Positions 32,835 through 43,491 of a DNA stretch of 64,000 nucleotides are shown in pieces; position 1 is the first letter of the stretch; each line of letters opens with the position of its first letter. Under the pieces are notes generated by a model. That model searched no databases. It was not told the origin of the DNA and saw only the letters and a program-made list of their open reading frames with translations. Source of the stretch: Chamaecyparis obtusa (lineage: Eukaryota; Streptophyta; Pinopsida; Cupressales; Cupressaceae); the NCBI GenBank assembly GCA_027943335.1, contig BSBK01004089.1:484001-548000 (forward strand). Direction: 5' to 3'. The translations under genes were made by a program, and so were the position numbers.

Positions 32835-33437
32835 CTAAACATATTTGGGTGTGGTTTGTTCCCTCAACTCCACGCTTATGCCATTTTCAATTACCAAAAC
32901 ATCCTTAGATTCTTCATTCCTTTCATTCTCATTCTTTGTTAGCTGCATATTGTCCTGATTTGTATTCATATTTTCAAAAGAAATCCCATAAGGGTTAAAG
33001 TCACAGTATCTTTCTCTAACTTGAAACTTTTCATCCACTTTCACATTAGCACTTTCAATCAGCTTCCTAGTTCTCATATTGTAGCATCTATAATATTTAC
33101 TTATATTAGAGTAGCCAAGGAATATTCCTTCATCACTTCTAGCATAAAATTTTCTTATACATTCATCCCTCTTAATGTAGCATTTACTTCCAAAAATTTT
33201 GAAATAACTAACAGTAGGTTTCTTGCCATAGCATAGCTCAAATGGTGTCTTGTATGTACCTTCTCTGATTTGTACTCTATTCATTGTGTATACTGGTGTA
33301 TTGACTACTTCTCTCCAATGCATATGTGGAATCTTTCCTTCTATCAACATGGTTCTTTGCGCATCAAGAACCGTTTTGTTTTTTCTTTCAGCAACTCTAT
33401 TTTTTTGTAGTGTCCTAAGTGCAGAGGTCTACCTCAT
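32835..33437 (-). pseudogene. E5 integrase C-terminal half
   Basis: Going down from the E6 junction, the minus strand reads SALRTLQKNRVAERKNKTVL with the catalytic Glu, then QRTMLIEGKIPHMHWREVV, then TPFELCYGKKPTVSYFKIFG and KCYIKRDE, the standard Copia integrase order. The main open frame is 32,835-33,350. The upstream half of the same domain lies at 40,639-41,051 beyond E6. The 5 bases CTCAT at 33,433-33,437 are the duplicated target. Confidence 0.9.
33433..33437. repeat. Target-site duplication of E6 (left), CTCAT
   Basis: This matches CTCAT at 40,639-40,643 exactly. Joining the two sides restores the integrase frame from EKHGIM to SALRT. Confidence 0.95.
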
Positions 33438-34279
33438 TGATGCAGGGGCATTCTAGGGTACTCGGTGAATCTGCATGGAGGTGTGTTTTTTTGGTTCTGT
33501 GGTACTCAGTTGTAGCTTTAACTGACGGTCTCAGTTATTAAAGGAAGCTCGGTCGCTGAAGGAACTCGGTGAAGCTTCTGTGCTTGGTGTTGGTTGGCTT
33601 GGTTGGTTGTTTCTCTGGCACTCAGTAGTTCTAGTTTACCAGCTGGGGTTCTTGGTGATTTGGTTGGCCGACTTGGTGCATTTATTGTTGGTAGCTTCTG
33701 TTGCATTCTCCTATGTAGATCTAGAGGCCGACATGGAGAATTTAATAATTGTAAGGCTATTTGTGATCCAACTTCTATTGCATTTAATATTTGTTTTTAG
33801 GAGTTAATTATGTCATCCATCCAACTTGTGGCTAAAGATTAGTATTTAAGGATTGTTTGGGTAGTTGTTTAGGACATGATCAGATGATGAGATTAGGGGA
33901 TAGAAACTAGATCTGGATCCTGCGAGATCTTGAAGATCATATTGATTTCTGATAGTTTGCAATAGCAGAGCTAGTGGTTATTTTCTTGGGGACAAGGAGA
34001 TTTCTTAGTGGCTTGCAAGCTCAAGTTTGAATGTGCCTTAGGGTTTCCATAAGTTGTTGATTTGTTTTAGAACTGGACTAGCTGGAGTTGGATTGGATCT
34101 TGTTGATCTTGCAGAACTATTTCTGATTGTAATTGGTCCTAACCCGGAAGGCCTTACAATTAGGCATGTTAATGAAAATTGAGTTGAAACAATTATTGTG
34201 TTGTGTTCTTCCGCATTTTGGTGTTTTGTTGCTTGTGGGGGCTATCCTTAATTGGATCCTCCTTTCCTGCCCTGTGTCA
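33438..34279 (+). repeat. E6 5' LTR
   Basis: This 842-bp LTR begins TGATGCAGGGGCATTCTAGG and ends CCTGCCCTGTGTCA. It pairs with 39,785-40,638. A weak TATA-like GTATTTAAGG lies near 33,842. E7's LTRs are clearly related but diverged and inverted. Confidence 0.95.
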
Positions 34280-34294
34280 GGTAGTATCAAAGCT
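34280..34294 (+). promoter_or_regulatory. E6 degenerate primer binding site
   Basis: GGTAGTATCAAAGC follows the LTR at once and resembles TGGTATCAGAGC (initiator tRNA-Met) with an insertion and a substitution. E7 keeps the standard form. Confidence 0.5.
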
Positions 34295-34385
34295 TGAAGA
34301 TCTTGAGTGTGTAAACCAGTTGAGGCTATTTTGCACCAGGACCTTGTTGGTGACTTATTGCTTGAGTTTTCAAAAATCTTGAAGG

Positions 34386-35430
34386 ATGCCTCTGAGAAGA
34401 TTGGACCCTAGAGCGATTGTAGATCTCTATGTTGTGGTGGAATTGAAGATTATAGAGAAGGTGAAATCTAATTTTAGATCTAAGATGGAAATGATGAAGA
34501 ATGACATGATCACCAAGATCATGAGGTCTATGACTGGTGTACCTCAGAATGTTGGTACTGAGGATGGTTATGAGGAAGTTGTTAAAGACTTTGAAGCTGC
34601 TAGATCTAGTGGTGATGACTAGAGAGACAGGTCTGGTAAGACATAACTGCTCAATTACATAGATCTGGAGCTCGGTTGAGTAATAGTTACCGAATGGAAG
34701 TTTCTACTTTCTCTGGTACTTTGAAACCTGAGAATCTGATTGATTGGATCAGTGAATTAGAAGATTTCTTTGATCTGGGAGAAATTGAAGATCATCTTTG
34801 AGTAAGATTGGCATAGACTAAGTTGAAAGGACATGTTGCTCTTTGGTGGAAAGAATTACAAAGAGATAGAGAAGATGAAGGTGAAATGAAGACCAATCAG
34901 TGGAGGTTGATGGTGACTAAATTGAAAGCTAAGTTCATACCTGCTGACTATGAGCTTGACTTGTTTAAGAAGTTGCAGAATCTAAAGCAGAAATATTTGA
35001 TTATTGAAGATTATACCGAGGAGTTCTACAAACTTACTATTCGGTCTAGACACAAAGAACTTGATAAGGAAAATGTAGCTCGGTATGTGAATGGTTTGGG
35101 ATTCAATATTCAGGATGAGCTTGGTATGCTAGAGATTGATTTGATTAAAGATGCTTATTAGTATTCTCTGAAGGAAGAAGATAAGTTGAAAAGGAGAGAA
35201 CATAGTAATTCCTGAGGGAAGGAAAAGATTGAACACTTGATGAAGGGTAAACTAACTACAGAAGATGAACAGAAACCTATAGAATCGAAGAAGAAGACAG
35301 GTATAGTTATCTTTAAGGGTACCTATTATAACTGTGGTGAAGAACGGAATCATTCTTTTGAGTGTGCACAGAAGAAGCTTGGTGACCGACGGACTGTTGT
35401 ATTAAATGAGAACATTCAAAATTAACTTGA
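34386..35430 (+). pseudogene. E6 gag with zinc-knuckle remnant
   Basis: Gag is the RNA-packaging structural protein. The start MPLRRLDPRAIVDLY (34,386) is the first Met after the leader, the same position as in E7. The capsid-like core covers 34,690-35,160 with VSTFSGTLKPENLIDWI, KLKGHVALWWKELQRDRED and FIPADYELDLFKKLQNLKQK. A nucleic-acid-binding knuckle reads TYYNCGEERNHSFEC (35,326-35,370), where the first Cys is Tyr. Stops at about 34,619, 34,798 and 35,159 break the frame. It is homologous throughout to E7's gag at 38,319-38,870. Confidence 0.85.
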
Positions 35431-35499
35431 ATCTGAGAACTTGCTGGTTTGGTGAACATTGCTCGGTACAAAGGAGGAACCTTTTCAAAGGAGTAACTT

Positions 35500-35940
35500 G
35501 TTTAGGACTCGATGCAAGTCTGGAGGTAAACTTTGTGATGTTATTGTTGACAGTGGTAGTACTGATAACCTTGTTGCTAAGGACATGTTTAGAAACTTGG
35601 TTTGAATAGAATGAAGCATCCTTATCCTTATAGGATTGGTTGGTTACAAGATGATCATACTCTGGAAGAGAATAATGCTTTGTTGATGTTCAGATTGGCC
35701 AGTATAAGGATCTTGTGTTATGTGATATTGTGGAGATGAATAGTTGTGATATATTGCTCGGTAGGCCTTGGCAATATGATTGTAGAGCTATGTATGATTG
35801 TGTGAAGAATGTGTTTACTATTGACAAGGATGACAGGAAGTTTTCCTTGATGCCTTTGTTGGATACAACACTTGGTAGGAGGAGCCTGAGTATTGGTAGT
35901 CGAGTTGAGTTGGTAGATCTTGAAGGTGTGGATAGTTAGT
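35500..35940 (+). pseudogene. E6 aspartic protease
   Basis: DVIVDSGSTDNLVAKDM (35,537-35,587) is the active-site loop with the standard Asp-Ser-Gly. After a frame change the second half reads VLCDIVEMNSCDILLGRPWQ and YDCRAMYDCVKNVFTI (35,715-35,815). Gypsy pol would continue with RT here, but the sequence runs only about 180 further bases to the LTR. Confidence 0.85.
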
Positions 35941-36107
35941 ATGGAGAACATACATGTGTGTTATCAAGGAAAGACTTGAAGAGACAGAGAAAAATGAAGT
36001 GGAAGAGTATGCAGGGTGAAAAGTTGGAGGACTTGTATGTGAAGAACCAATTCAGAGTTTATGTGCTAAATCCCGAAAGATGTTCTGCTAGCATATGAAC
36101 ATCTTTT

Positions 36108-36122
36108 CAAACCTGGGGTGTC
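36108..36122 (+). promoter_or_regulatory. E6 polypurine-like tract
   Basis: AAACCTGGGGTGTC directly precedes the 3' LTR start TGATGC. The same CCTGGGGTGTC sits next to E7's 3' LTR (36,927-36,937, opposite strand), so it is a family feature. Confidence 0.6.
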
Positions 36123-36128
36123 TGATGC
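36123..36128 (+). repeat. E6 3' LTR, first six bases, with E7 duplication GATGC
   Basis: TGATGC is the start of E6's 3' LTR. The last five bases (GATGC) are repeated at 39,780-39,784 on the other side of E7, where the LTR continues AGGGGAATTCTAGG. E7 thus inserted six bases into this LTR. Confidence 0.9.
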
Positions 36129-36926
36129 TAATGCAGTCAAGGCTGGTGGATCCAATTAAGGATTGACTGACCTTGCAGCCAAACCAATATGCAACGGAAA
36201 TATACAACAACAACAACAGATCTATAATAAAATAGAAGTCTTTATTCATCAAATCACTGATTACATGCAATGTGCCAGGTTGTAAGGCCTTCCCGGTTAT
36301 GGCCAGATACAATGAAATTAATAGTCTACAAGATCTCATAGGATCCAAATCTTTTCCCCAACATCAGCATTCAGCTAGCCCAGGTCTACAACACACAGCA
36401 CACTGGTAGGCATCCAGGAAAGATCTGAACTTGTACTCAAACTTCCAAGCAATCTTCCTACTCCTAAGCTCGCAGGATACTAAATTTTCTTCCAACAATC
36501 TGATCTGATCTCCCTAAACAACTACCCAAGCATCCTATAAATATTTATTCCCAACCACAAGTCAGTTGATGAAATAATAAAATCTTGCAAACAAATATTA
36601 AATGCTAAATGCACCAGTCGGCCAAGCTAATCTATCCAAACAAACCAAGTCCATAAGAAAGAACACCGAGCAATAGAGGAAAGAACTAGGCACTAGTCAA
36701 CCAAGCAACACAGTTGTTGCCAAGTGCCAGTGAATTGACACCTTCAGTTACCGAGTGTTCTTCAGAGACTGAGCACCTCGGTAACCATAGAAACTGAGCA
36801 ACCAGTCTCCCAAATCGAGCAAGTACTCCACCAAACCAAGATCAAAACTAACAATCTACCTTCAAAGATAAACATATTTTTTGGTTGATAGAGGATTGCC
36901 AAGAATCCTAGGATGCTCCTACATCA
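36129..36926 (-). repeat. E7 3' LTR
   Basis: On the plus strand it runs TAATGCAGTCAAGGCTGG to GATGCTCCTACATCA. It pairs with 38,966-39,779. A minus-strand TATA-like box (AATATTTATAGGATGC) lies at about 36,530-36,546. Confidence 0.93.
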
Positions 36927-37352
36927 GACACCCCAGGTAAGAAATATTTTCTCATAAGGAAATCAAGAATGCCTCAAGGGAATCAGAACAAGTATGCCAA
37001 ATCTGTTCTTCACCCATATCTCCTCTTGCCCTTCATCCCAAGTATTATTCACTTCATTCATTGTCTGATGTAGAAAGTCCTTATGCCTTTCACTTTGCTT
37101 ACCCCTCCGATTGGCAATTGATAGCAACCAACTCTGACCACAACCGATCAGCTTAGTGCCTCGATAAGGTTCATCCTCTCCAAACTCCTCAATCAACTCA
37201 GCATCATCTGCATCTCCCTGTGTCACAAATTTCACCATTTGTTGTACCATCTCTGCCAGCAAGACCATCTGTTTCTTAATCTCAACAAACTCTTCAGAAA
37301 TATCATTCTCCTCTTTCAAACTAGACTTAATAGGAGTAGGTTCATCAACCCT
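36927..37352 (-). pseudogene. E7 region after protease
   Basis: One open minus-strand stretch (36,963-37,319, 118 codons) follows the protease. It starts MKEENDISEEFVEIKKQMVL, is acidic with a probable amphipathic helix, and later has DEPYRGTKLIGCG. I recognise no domain. It could be the collapsed remainder of pol or a novel tail of this gag-protease family. E6 has about 180 bases here instead. Confidence 0.5.
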
Positions 37353-37800
37353 CTACTCCTGAGGTTTGTCATAAGGACAACACCTGATAACTCCACATCC
37401 CTTAACCCTTGTCTCATGTAAAGGTATCATCTTATGCCGAGCTCCTTCATGCCTAACCACATAGGTATTAGCACGACCATCAAACAAAACATTCCTATCA
37501 AATTGCCAAGGTCTACAGAGCAACAGATGACAAGTGTCCATAGGCAATATATCACACAATATCTCATCATGGTAAGATCCAATCTGAAACTTAACCAAGC
37601 ATTGTTCTTCAGTTCTAACCTTAGAAACATCTTGTATCCAGCTAATCTAATAAGGATTAGGATGTTTCCTTCTTTCCAAATTCAACTTACTAACCATTTC
37701 ATCTGAAACAAAGTTCTCAGAATTGCCACCATCAACTATGACATTACATACCTTATCCTTGCACTTACATATGGTTATGAATAAATTTCTCCTTTGTACC
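37353..37800 (-). pseudogene. E7 aspartic protease
   Basis: NVIVDGGNSENFVSDEM (37,700-37,750) is the active-site loop, with Gly instead of Ser after the Asp. The second half is EILCDILPMDTCHLLLCRPW then QFDRNVLFDGRANTYVV (37,440-37,560). The frame changes between the halves. The middle and C-terminal features match E6. Confidence 0.85.
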
Positions 37801-38870
37801 AGTTCATGGACACATGCAGCTAATCTCCTAGTGATAAGTGTCTCACCTTTTTCTGCAACATTCATGATATCTTCTGCAGCAGTCAATGCCACCCTTTTCT
37901 TAGGACAATAAAAACTTCTATGACTAGCTTCACCATAGTTATAACAAGTGTTGATGAACTCATTCTTCAACCTTCCTATCTTTCCAACATTCTTAGTAAC
38001 TTGACCACTGCTAGATCCCACATTAGACTTAGGATTCTTTGTCACATTACTCTTAGCAACTGTCTCACCGGTTTTACCACCTTAATTCCTATTGTTTTTT
38101 TTTCCTTCATACTTCCTATTCAACTTCTCTTCAATATTCAATGCCATCTGATAAGCATCACCGATTTTTGTCATCCACACAGTAAGTAACTCTTCCTGAA
38201 TACTAGGTCTCAAACCATAGACATACCTAGCAACCTTCTCTTTATCAGCTTCAGAATGACCAGTCCTAATCAGGATTCTATAAAACTCCTCGGTATACTC
38301 CTGTACTGATTTTTTAGTCTACTTCAAAGCTTGCATCTTCTTAAACATGTCCAATTCATAATCCACTGAAATAAATTGCTTCTTCAACTTATCCACCATT
38401 CGGTTCCACTTAGTGATCTTCTCTTTTCCTCTTCTACCTCTTTCCAACTGAACTTCTCTCCACCAGATATTTGCATGACCCTTCAACTTAGTCTTTGTAA
38501 ATATAACCCTATTAGGATCTTCTATTTCTTCATACTCAAAGTACTCATCAATCTCATTGATCCAATCAATCAAATCCTTTTCCCTAAGGCTTCCAACAAA
38601 TGTAGAAACTTCAATGTTGGGTTTTTTCCCAATCTTAGACATAGCTTTCAGGATTCGATTCTCCTCAGGATCTCTAGCTTCTTTGACAGCTTCTTCAAAA
38701 TGATCTTCCTCATATTCATCATCACTATCCTCTTTCAAGGTAGGCTTCTTTCTCAATTCTTCTTGCAAATCTTGCACTTGTTTCTACAAAGCCCTAAAAT
38801 CATCAAGACTGAATTCTCCAGTAGTTTCTTCTTCCTCTAAGATCTCACGATTCCTCCTCGGAGGCATCTT
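37801..38870 (-). pseudogene. E7 gag with zinc-knuckle remnant
   Basis: The start is MPPRRNREILEEEET at about 38,868, corresponding to MPLRRLD in E6. The acidic N-terminal part (38,640-38,780) is followed by the core VSTFVGSLREKDLIDWINEI, KLKGHANIWWREVQLERGRR, FISVDYELDMFKKMQALK (38,319-38,600). After a stop, a further part continues to TCYNYGEASHRSFYC (about 37,905-37,950), a CCHC knuckle with its second Cys changed to Tyr. E6 has lost the first Cys instead, so each copy lacks a different ligand. Confidence 0.85.
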
Positions 38871-38950
38871 CAAATCAAGATCTAGACACGAAAACTCAAG
38901 ATCCACTCAGCTCCAATAGGAACAGACTTTTCTCAAACAGGAACAAACCT

Positions 38951-38963
38951 GGCTCTGATACCA
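38951..38963 (-). promoter_or_regulatory. E7 primer binding site (initiator Met tRNA)
   Basis: On the minus strand TGGTATCAGAGCC begins two bases after the 5' LTR end. It is the standard site for plant initiator tRNA-Met. Confidence 0.92.
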
Positions 38964-38965
38964 CT

Positions 38966-39779
38966 TAATGCAGTCAAGGCTGGTGGATCCAATTAAGGAC
39001 TAACCGACCTTGCAGCCAAACCAATATGTAGCAAAAAGACACAACAACAACAAATTTGTAATAAAACAAAAGTCTTTATTCATAAAATTACCGATTACAT
39101 GCAATGTGCCAGGCTGTAAGGCCTTCTTGGTTACGGCCAGATACAAAGCAAGTAACAATCTACAAGATCTTGCAGGATCCAAATCTTTTCCCCAACATCA
39201 GCATTCAGATAGCCTAGGTCTGCAACACATAGCACACTAGTAGGCATCTAGGAAAGATCTGAACTTGTACTCAAACTTCCAAGCAATATTTCTTCTCCTA
39301 AGCTTGCAGGCTACTAAATTTTCTTCCAACAATCTGATATGATCTCCCTAAACAACTACCCAAGCATCCTATAAATATTGATTCCCAACCACAAGTCGGC
39401 TGATGAAACAATAAACTCTTATAAAAAAATATTAAATGCTAAATGCACCAGTTGGCCAAGCCGATCTATCCAAACAAACCAAGTCGGTAAGCAAGAACAA
39501 CAAGCAACAAAGGAAATAACCGAGCACTAGTCGACCAACCACGCCAAGCATCACCAAGCAACGCAATTGTCGCCGAGCGCCAGTGAACTGACACCTTCAG
39601 TTACCGAGCGTTCTTCAGAGACCAAGCACCTTGGTAACCATAAAAATTGAGTAACCAGTCTCCCAAACTAAGCAAGTACTCCACCAAACCAAGATCAAAA
39701 CTAACAAACTACCTTCAAAGACAAACATATTTTTTGGTTGATACAAGATTGCCAAGAATCCTAGGATGCTCCTGCATCA
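38966..39779 (-). repeat. E7 5' LTR
   Basis: This 814-bp copy pairs with 36,129-36,926. It is followed at once by GATGC and the remainder of E6's 3' LTR. Confidence 0.93.
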
Positions 39780-39784
39780 GATGC

Positions 39785-40638
39785 AGGGGAATTCTAGGGT
39801 ACTCGGTGAATCTCCATGGAGGTGTGTTTTTTTGGTTATGTGGTACTCGGTTACAGCTTTAACCGACGGTCTTAGTTATTGAAGGAAGCTCGATCATTGA
39901 AGGAACTCGGTGAAGCCTTTGTGCTCGGTGTTTCTTGGCTTGGTCAGTTGTTTCATTGATGCTCGATTGTTTCTCTGGCACTTGGTAGTTCTAGTTTACC
40001 AATTGGGGTTCTTTGTGATTTGGTTGGCCAACTTGGTGCATTTATTGTTGGTAGCTTTTTTTGCATTCTCTTATGTAGATCTAGAGGCTGACATGGAGAA
40101 TTTAATAATTGTAAGGCTATTTGTGAGTCAACTTGTATTGCATTTAATATTTGTTTGTAGGAGTTAATTATGTCATCCAGCCGACTTGTGGCTGAAGATT
40201 AGTATTTAAGGAGTGTTTGGGTAGTTGTTTAGGACATGATCAGATGATGAGATTAGGGGATAGAAACTAGATCTGGATCCCACAAGATCTTGAAGATCAG
40301 ATTGATTTATGATAGTTTGTATAGCAGAGCTAGTGGTTGTTTGCTTGGGGACAAGGAGATTGCTTGGTGGCTTGCGAGCTCAAGTTCAGATCTGCCTTAG
40401 GGCTTCCATCATTTGTTGATTTGTTTCAGAACTGGACTAGCTAGAGTTGGATTGGATCTTGTTGATCTTGCAAAACTATTTCTGATTGTAATTGGCCCTA
40501 ATTCGGAAGGCCTTACAGTCGTGCATGTTAATGAAAATTAAGTTGAAACAATTATTGTGTTGTGTTCTTCTACATTTTGGTGTTTTTCTGCTTGTGGGGA
40601 CTGTCCTTAATTGGATCCTCCTTGCCTGCCCTGTGTCA
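39785..40638 (+). repeat. E6 3' LTR, remainder
   Basis: From AGGGGAATTCTAGGGTACTC to CCTGCCCTGTGTCA, this pairs with 33,444-34,279. It contains one extra short segment near 39,945-39,975 relative to the 5' LTR. Confidence 0.93.
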
Positions 40639-41051
40639 CTCATAATACCATGCTTCTCACAAAAAGTGTTGAATTCATGTGAAGTGAATTCTCCACCTCT
40701 ATCTGATCTCAAACACTTTATCTTCAAGCCTATCTCGTTCTCAAATTTTGTCTTATAAAACTTAAAAGTTTCAAATTCTTCTAATTTTTCTCTAAGAAAT
40801 CCAACCCACATCATTCTAGAGTAATCATCGGTGAATATGATAAAGTACATGTCTCTAAAGTATAACCTAGTCTGTGTAGGTCCACAAAGATCTGTATGAA
40901 TCAGTTCCAACTTTTCATTTGTTGAGTATCCTTTTCTTGCAAAACTGCTTCTTGGTTGCTTTCCCAAAACACATTCTCTACATGTAGTGTCAGCAGGTTT
41001 CACAATCTTAGGTAGATCTTTGATAGCATTATTGTTAGATTCTTTTACCAT
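40639..41051 (-). pseudogene. E5 integrase N-terminal half
   Basis: The minus strand reads NNNAIKDLPKIVKPADTTC, ECVLGKQPRSSF (zinc-binding Cys pair), KLELIHTDLCGP (first catalytic Asp, about 40,910), then FTDDYSRMMWVGFLREKLEE, LRSDRGGEFTSHEF (second Asp, about 40,690) and CEKHGIM, where E6 cuts it. The rest is at 32,835-33,437. The His pair of the zinc domain (WHRRFCHINFGNM) is just upstream at 41,045-41,090. Confidence 0.92.
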
Positions 41052-41516
41052 GTTACCAAAGTTGATATGACAAAACCTTCTATGCCATAACCAATTGTCA
41101 TCGGTCTTTGCAAAAAAACAACTGACCTCAGTAAAGTTTAACTAAAATATATTACCTTTGGTCTTAGTACCAGATGCGATCAACACTCCATTAGCTCCTC
41201 TAATAGAGAAATGACCATCCTTAAATTCTGAATGATAACCCTTATCCACAAGTTGTCCAACACTCAACAAGTTATGTTTTAAGTCATCCATAAATAGTAC
41301 ATCATCAATATTAGTCTTTCCATCTAAAGTAGTTGATCCTTTACCAACAATCATTCTAGGAGTATTATCACCAAACCTTACAATTCCACCATCAAACTTC
41401 TTTAGTTGAATGAATCTATCCTTGTCACCAGTCATATGATGTGAACATCCACTATCAATTATCCAATCAGTTTTCCTATCAATATGAGAAACTAAGGCTT
41501 TTTCTTCATAGACAAG
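41052..41516 (-). pseudogene. E5 aspartic protease
   Basis: This is the Copia protease. DWIIDSGCSHHMTGD (41,420-41,463) is the active site with the standard Asp-Ser-Gly. Downstream are VGKGSTTLDGKTNIDDVLFM and HNLLSVGQLVDKGY (41,230-41,300), the usual Copia pattern before the integrase zinc domain. Upstream the frame continues as LVYEEKALVSHIDRKT to 41,512, where a solo LTR interrupts it. Confidence 0.92.
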
Positions 41517-42426
41517 TGTGTGTGAATTTTTAACACCTTCATGAAATTAGGATAATCAACTACATTTCTAGAAAAATACAATGCGAATTTAAGCTAAGAA
41601 TTGAAATTAACATCCATGACATCCCATGGTTCTCTATCTAAGTTTGGTAAGTGAAGCTCTCGGCCTATTCTCCACTAGTGACAATCCTAGAATGAGAAAT
41701 ATGATAGTACAATGCTTAATCTAGCTCTCAAACTCTCAAATTGATACAAAGATAATCCAAATGCTCTCAATTACTCTCAATTTCTATGAAATTGCCTAAA
41801 ATGGTGATGCTTTTGCAAATGAATTTCTAAGATCCTATTGCTCTCAAAATGCTTCTTATTTATAGTAAAATTCCAAGGGTAGGGGGTAGAGTTATTTAAT
41901 CATGATTTAGCCTTGGTTGAGTCAAAAACTTTGCAATGTTTTTAAATGGAGGGACAATTTAAATGTTTGTCTCAAAGGTTTGGACAAAAAGACAAAATTG
42001 AGTGGATGAGATTCAAAGTTGAGATGTGTGATTGAGATTCACCTATTTTGGAGTGATCCATGTGCTTTTGTCTCTCAATTCTCATTGGTTGCTCAAATGT
42101 TGTTGAAAGATATTAGGATTAATTAAATTCCATTAATTAATTAAATTAGCCATGTAAGGGAATAGGTTCAATTTGATTTTTGATTTAACAACTATACAAT
42201 TAATTGATTAAAGTCAATTATATAGTGTTTTTTATCCCTTTAAGCTTGTATTTAATTATTTAATGTCATCATTTGATTTTTTCTTTGATTTAATGATTTT
42301 GTCCAATTTTGATTAATAAATGTCCATTTTGATTTGATTTGATCCTTTTTTATGAGAATTATAGCATTTTGATGATTTTGCCATTTTGATGGTTCTAAGG
42401 CACTTGCCTAGTTGTTTATGTCTACA
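41517..42426 (-). mobile_element. Probable solo LTR inside E5
   Basis: This 910-bp noncoding block interrupts E5 between zinc knuckle and protease. It has TG...CA ends (TGTGTGTGAATTTTT ... TTTATGTCTACA) and near-matching flanks ACAAG (41,512-41,516) and ACAGG (42,427-42,431). A minus-strand TATA-like ACTATAAATAAG lies near 41,855-41,870. E5's reading resumes as AIKEEDPV on the far side. No internal element sequence is present. Confidence 0.65.
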
Positions 42427-42660
42427 ACAGGATCCTCTTCTTTGATAGCAATAAAACCCAACACATCATTAAATCATCATCTAAATCTTCAGATCCATCA
42501 CTAGCATAATAGATGCAAAATGACCAACCTATTTATGCCTATGCTTAGGTATTCTAGCTAGACATCTAGATGCAAAATGACCAACCTTATTGCAGTTAAA
42601 ACATTTCAAAGGTAATTTTCCTTCAAACTTACCTTTACCTTTCATTTCTCTCCTGGCGAT
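42427..42660 (-). pseudogene. E5 gag zinc knuckle
   Basis: The minus-strand reading KCFNCNKVGHFASRCLARIP (about 42,540-42,600) has the complete CX2CX4HX4C nucleic-acid-binding knuckle of Copia gag. A partial repetition of the same segment (TTGGTCATTTTGCATC..., near 42,510-42,530) follows, suggesting a local duplication. Confidence 0.85.
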
Positions 42661-43400
42661 CAGGGCCATGATCTTCTCATCCACTTGATTGTCTAGCCTT
42701 TGAATTTCTTCCCATTCTTCAACATATTCTCGAAGATCTTCATTTTTCTTGTTTACCTGCTAGATCTAGCTTCAACAGATCCATTTCTATGAACAGGTGC
42801 CTTAAATGTTGTCTCCATCTTAGGTAGTGAGTCCTTTAGCTCTGAGGTATCAAAGGTAGTTATCTTAGCTACTAACATTTCTCTGGTGAAATCTTTGTAT
42901 TTTGGTATGGTCTCCTCCAAAGCAAGAACTTTGGGTTTGTAGGCAGGAGTCACAAATCTCAAAATCTTTGCTATGACTTCATCTTTTGTATAAGTACCTC
43001 CATTGTTTATGATTCCAATCACATATTCAAATACTCTTTGAACATACATCATTATTGTTTCATCATCCTTGATTTGTATTGTCTTTATCTTTGTCCTCCA
43101 ATTCTACAACTTTGCTCGCTTAGTGTATTCATCTCCTTCATAGAGTGCAACTAGTCTTTTCCAGATCTCACTTGCCTTTGTTAGATCTCTAACCTCTGTG
43201 AATTCACCATCAGATAGTGCATTAACCAAGGCTTCCTTCGCAACAACATTACACACAAACCTTTTCCTTTCTTCTTCAGTAGTAGTATGTGTTTCAAGGT
43301 CTTCCTCCTTTATGATAGGCACATCTTTCCAGGTAGTGAGCCAATATTCTAATCCCATAATATCAGATGATTCTTCATCTTCTCCTTCCATGTGTCAATT
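42661..43400 (-). pseudogene. E5 gag
   Basis: Two open minus-strand stretches carry Copia gag. The first, 43,104-43,391, has YWLTTWKDVPIIKEEDLE then EIWKRLVALYEGDEYTKRAK. The second, 42,753-43,052, has MMYVQRVFEYVIGIINNGGT then EVIAKILRFVTPAYKPKVLA. These match the UBN2-type gag domain: W..L...YEG, then VI.KILR.L...Y. About 50 bases between them are frameshifted. The upstream leader reaches the primer site at 43,492. Confidence 0.88.
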
Positions 43401-43491
43401 TTTTTTGCATCAAACTTAGGATTCTTCTTTCTGAATAAGGTCATCCTGATCTCTACCTCAAGTTGTTAAACTTCCTAACTGAGGACCAAAA

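Larger units (their letters stand above)
36129..39779 (-). mobile_element. E7: gag-protease-only gypsy element nested in E6
   Basis: A 3.65-kb minus-strand element with LTRs at 36,129-36,926 and 38,966-39,779 and a perfect GATGC duplication. The primer site for initiator tRNA-Met lies at 38,951-38,963 and a polypurine-like tract at 36,927-36,937. The 2-kb internal region has gag, zinc-knuckle remnant and protease, and lacks RT and integrase, exactly as in E6. LTR ends are TG...TA on the minus strand rather than TG...CA, in both copies. It is homologous to E6 in LTR and coding parts but clearly diverged. Confidence 0.92.
33438..40638 (+). mobile_element. E6: gag-protease-only Ty3/gypsy element
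   Basis: This plus-strand element has LTRs at 33,438-34,279 and, split by E7, at 36,123-36,128 plus 39,785-40,638. The duplication is CTCAT. Without E7 the internal region is only about 1.84 kb (34,280-36,122) and codes for gag, a zinc-knuckle remnant and an aspartic protease, then runs straight into the polypurine-like tract. No RT, RNase H or integrase is present, so it must have depended on enzymes supplied in trans. The gag and protease (CDILLGRPWQYD) are of chromovirus-like gypsy type and homologous to E7. Confidence 0.9.

Noticed and set aside
38376..38840. 154-codon plus-strand frame
   Set aside because: It is the antisense shadow of the E7 gag on the minus strand, which has clear capsid and knuckle features.
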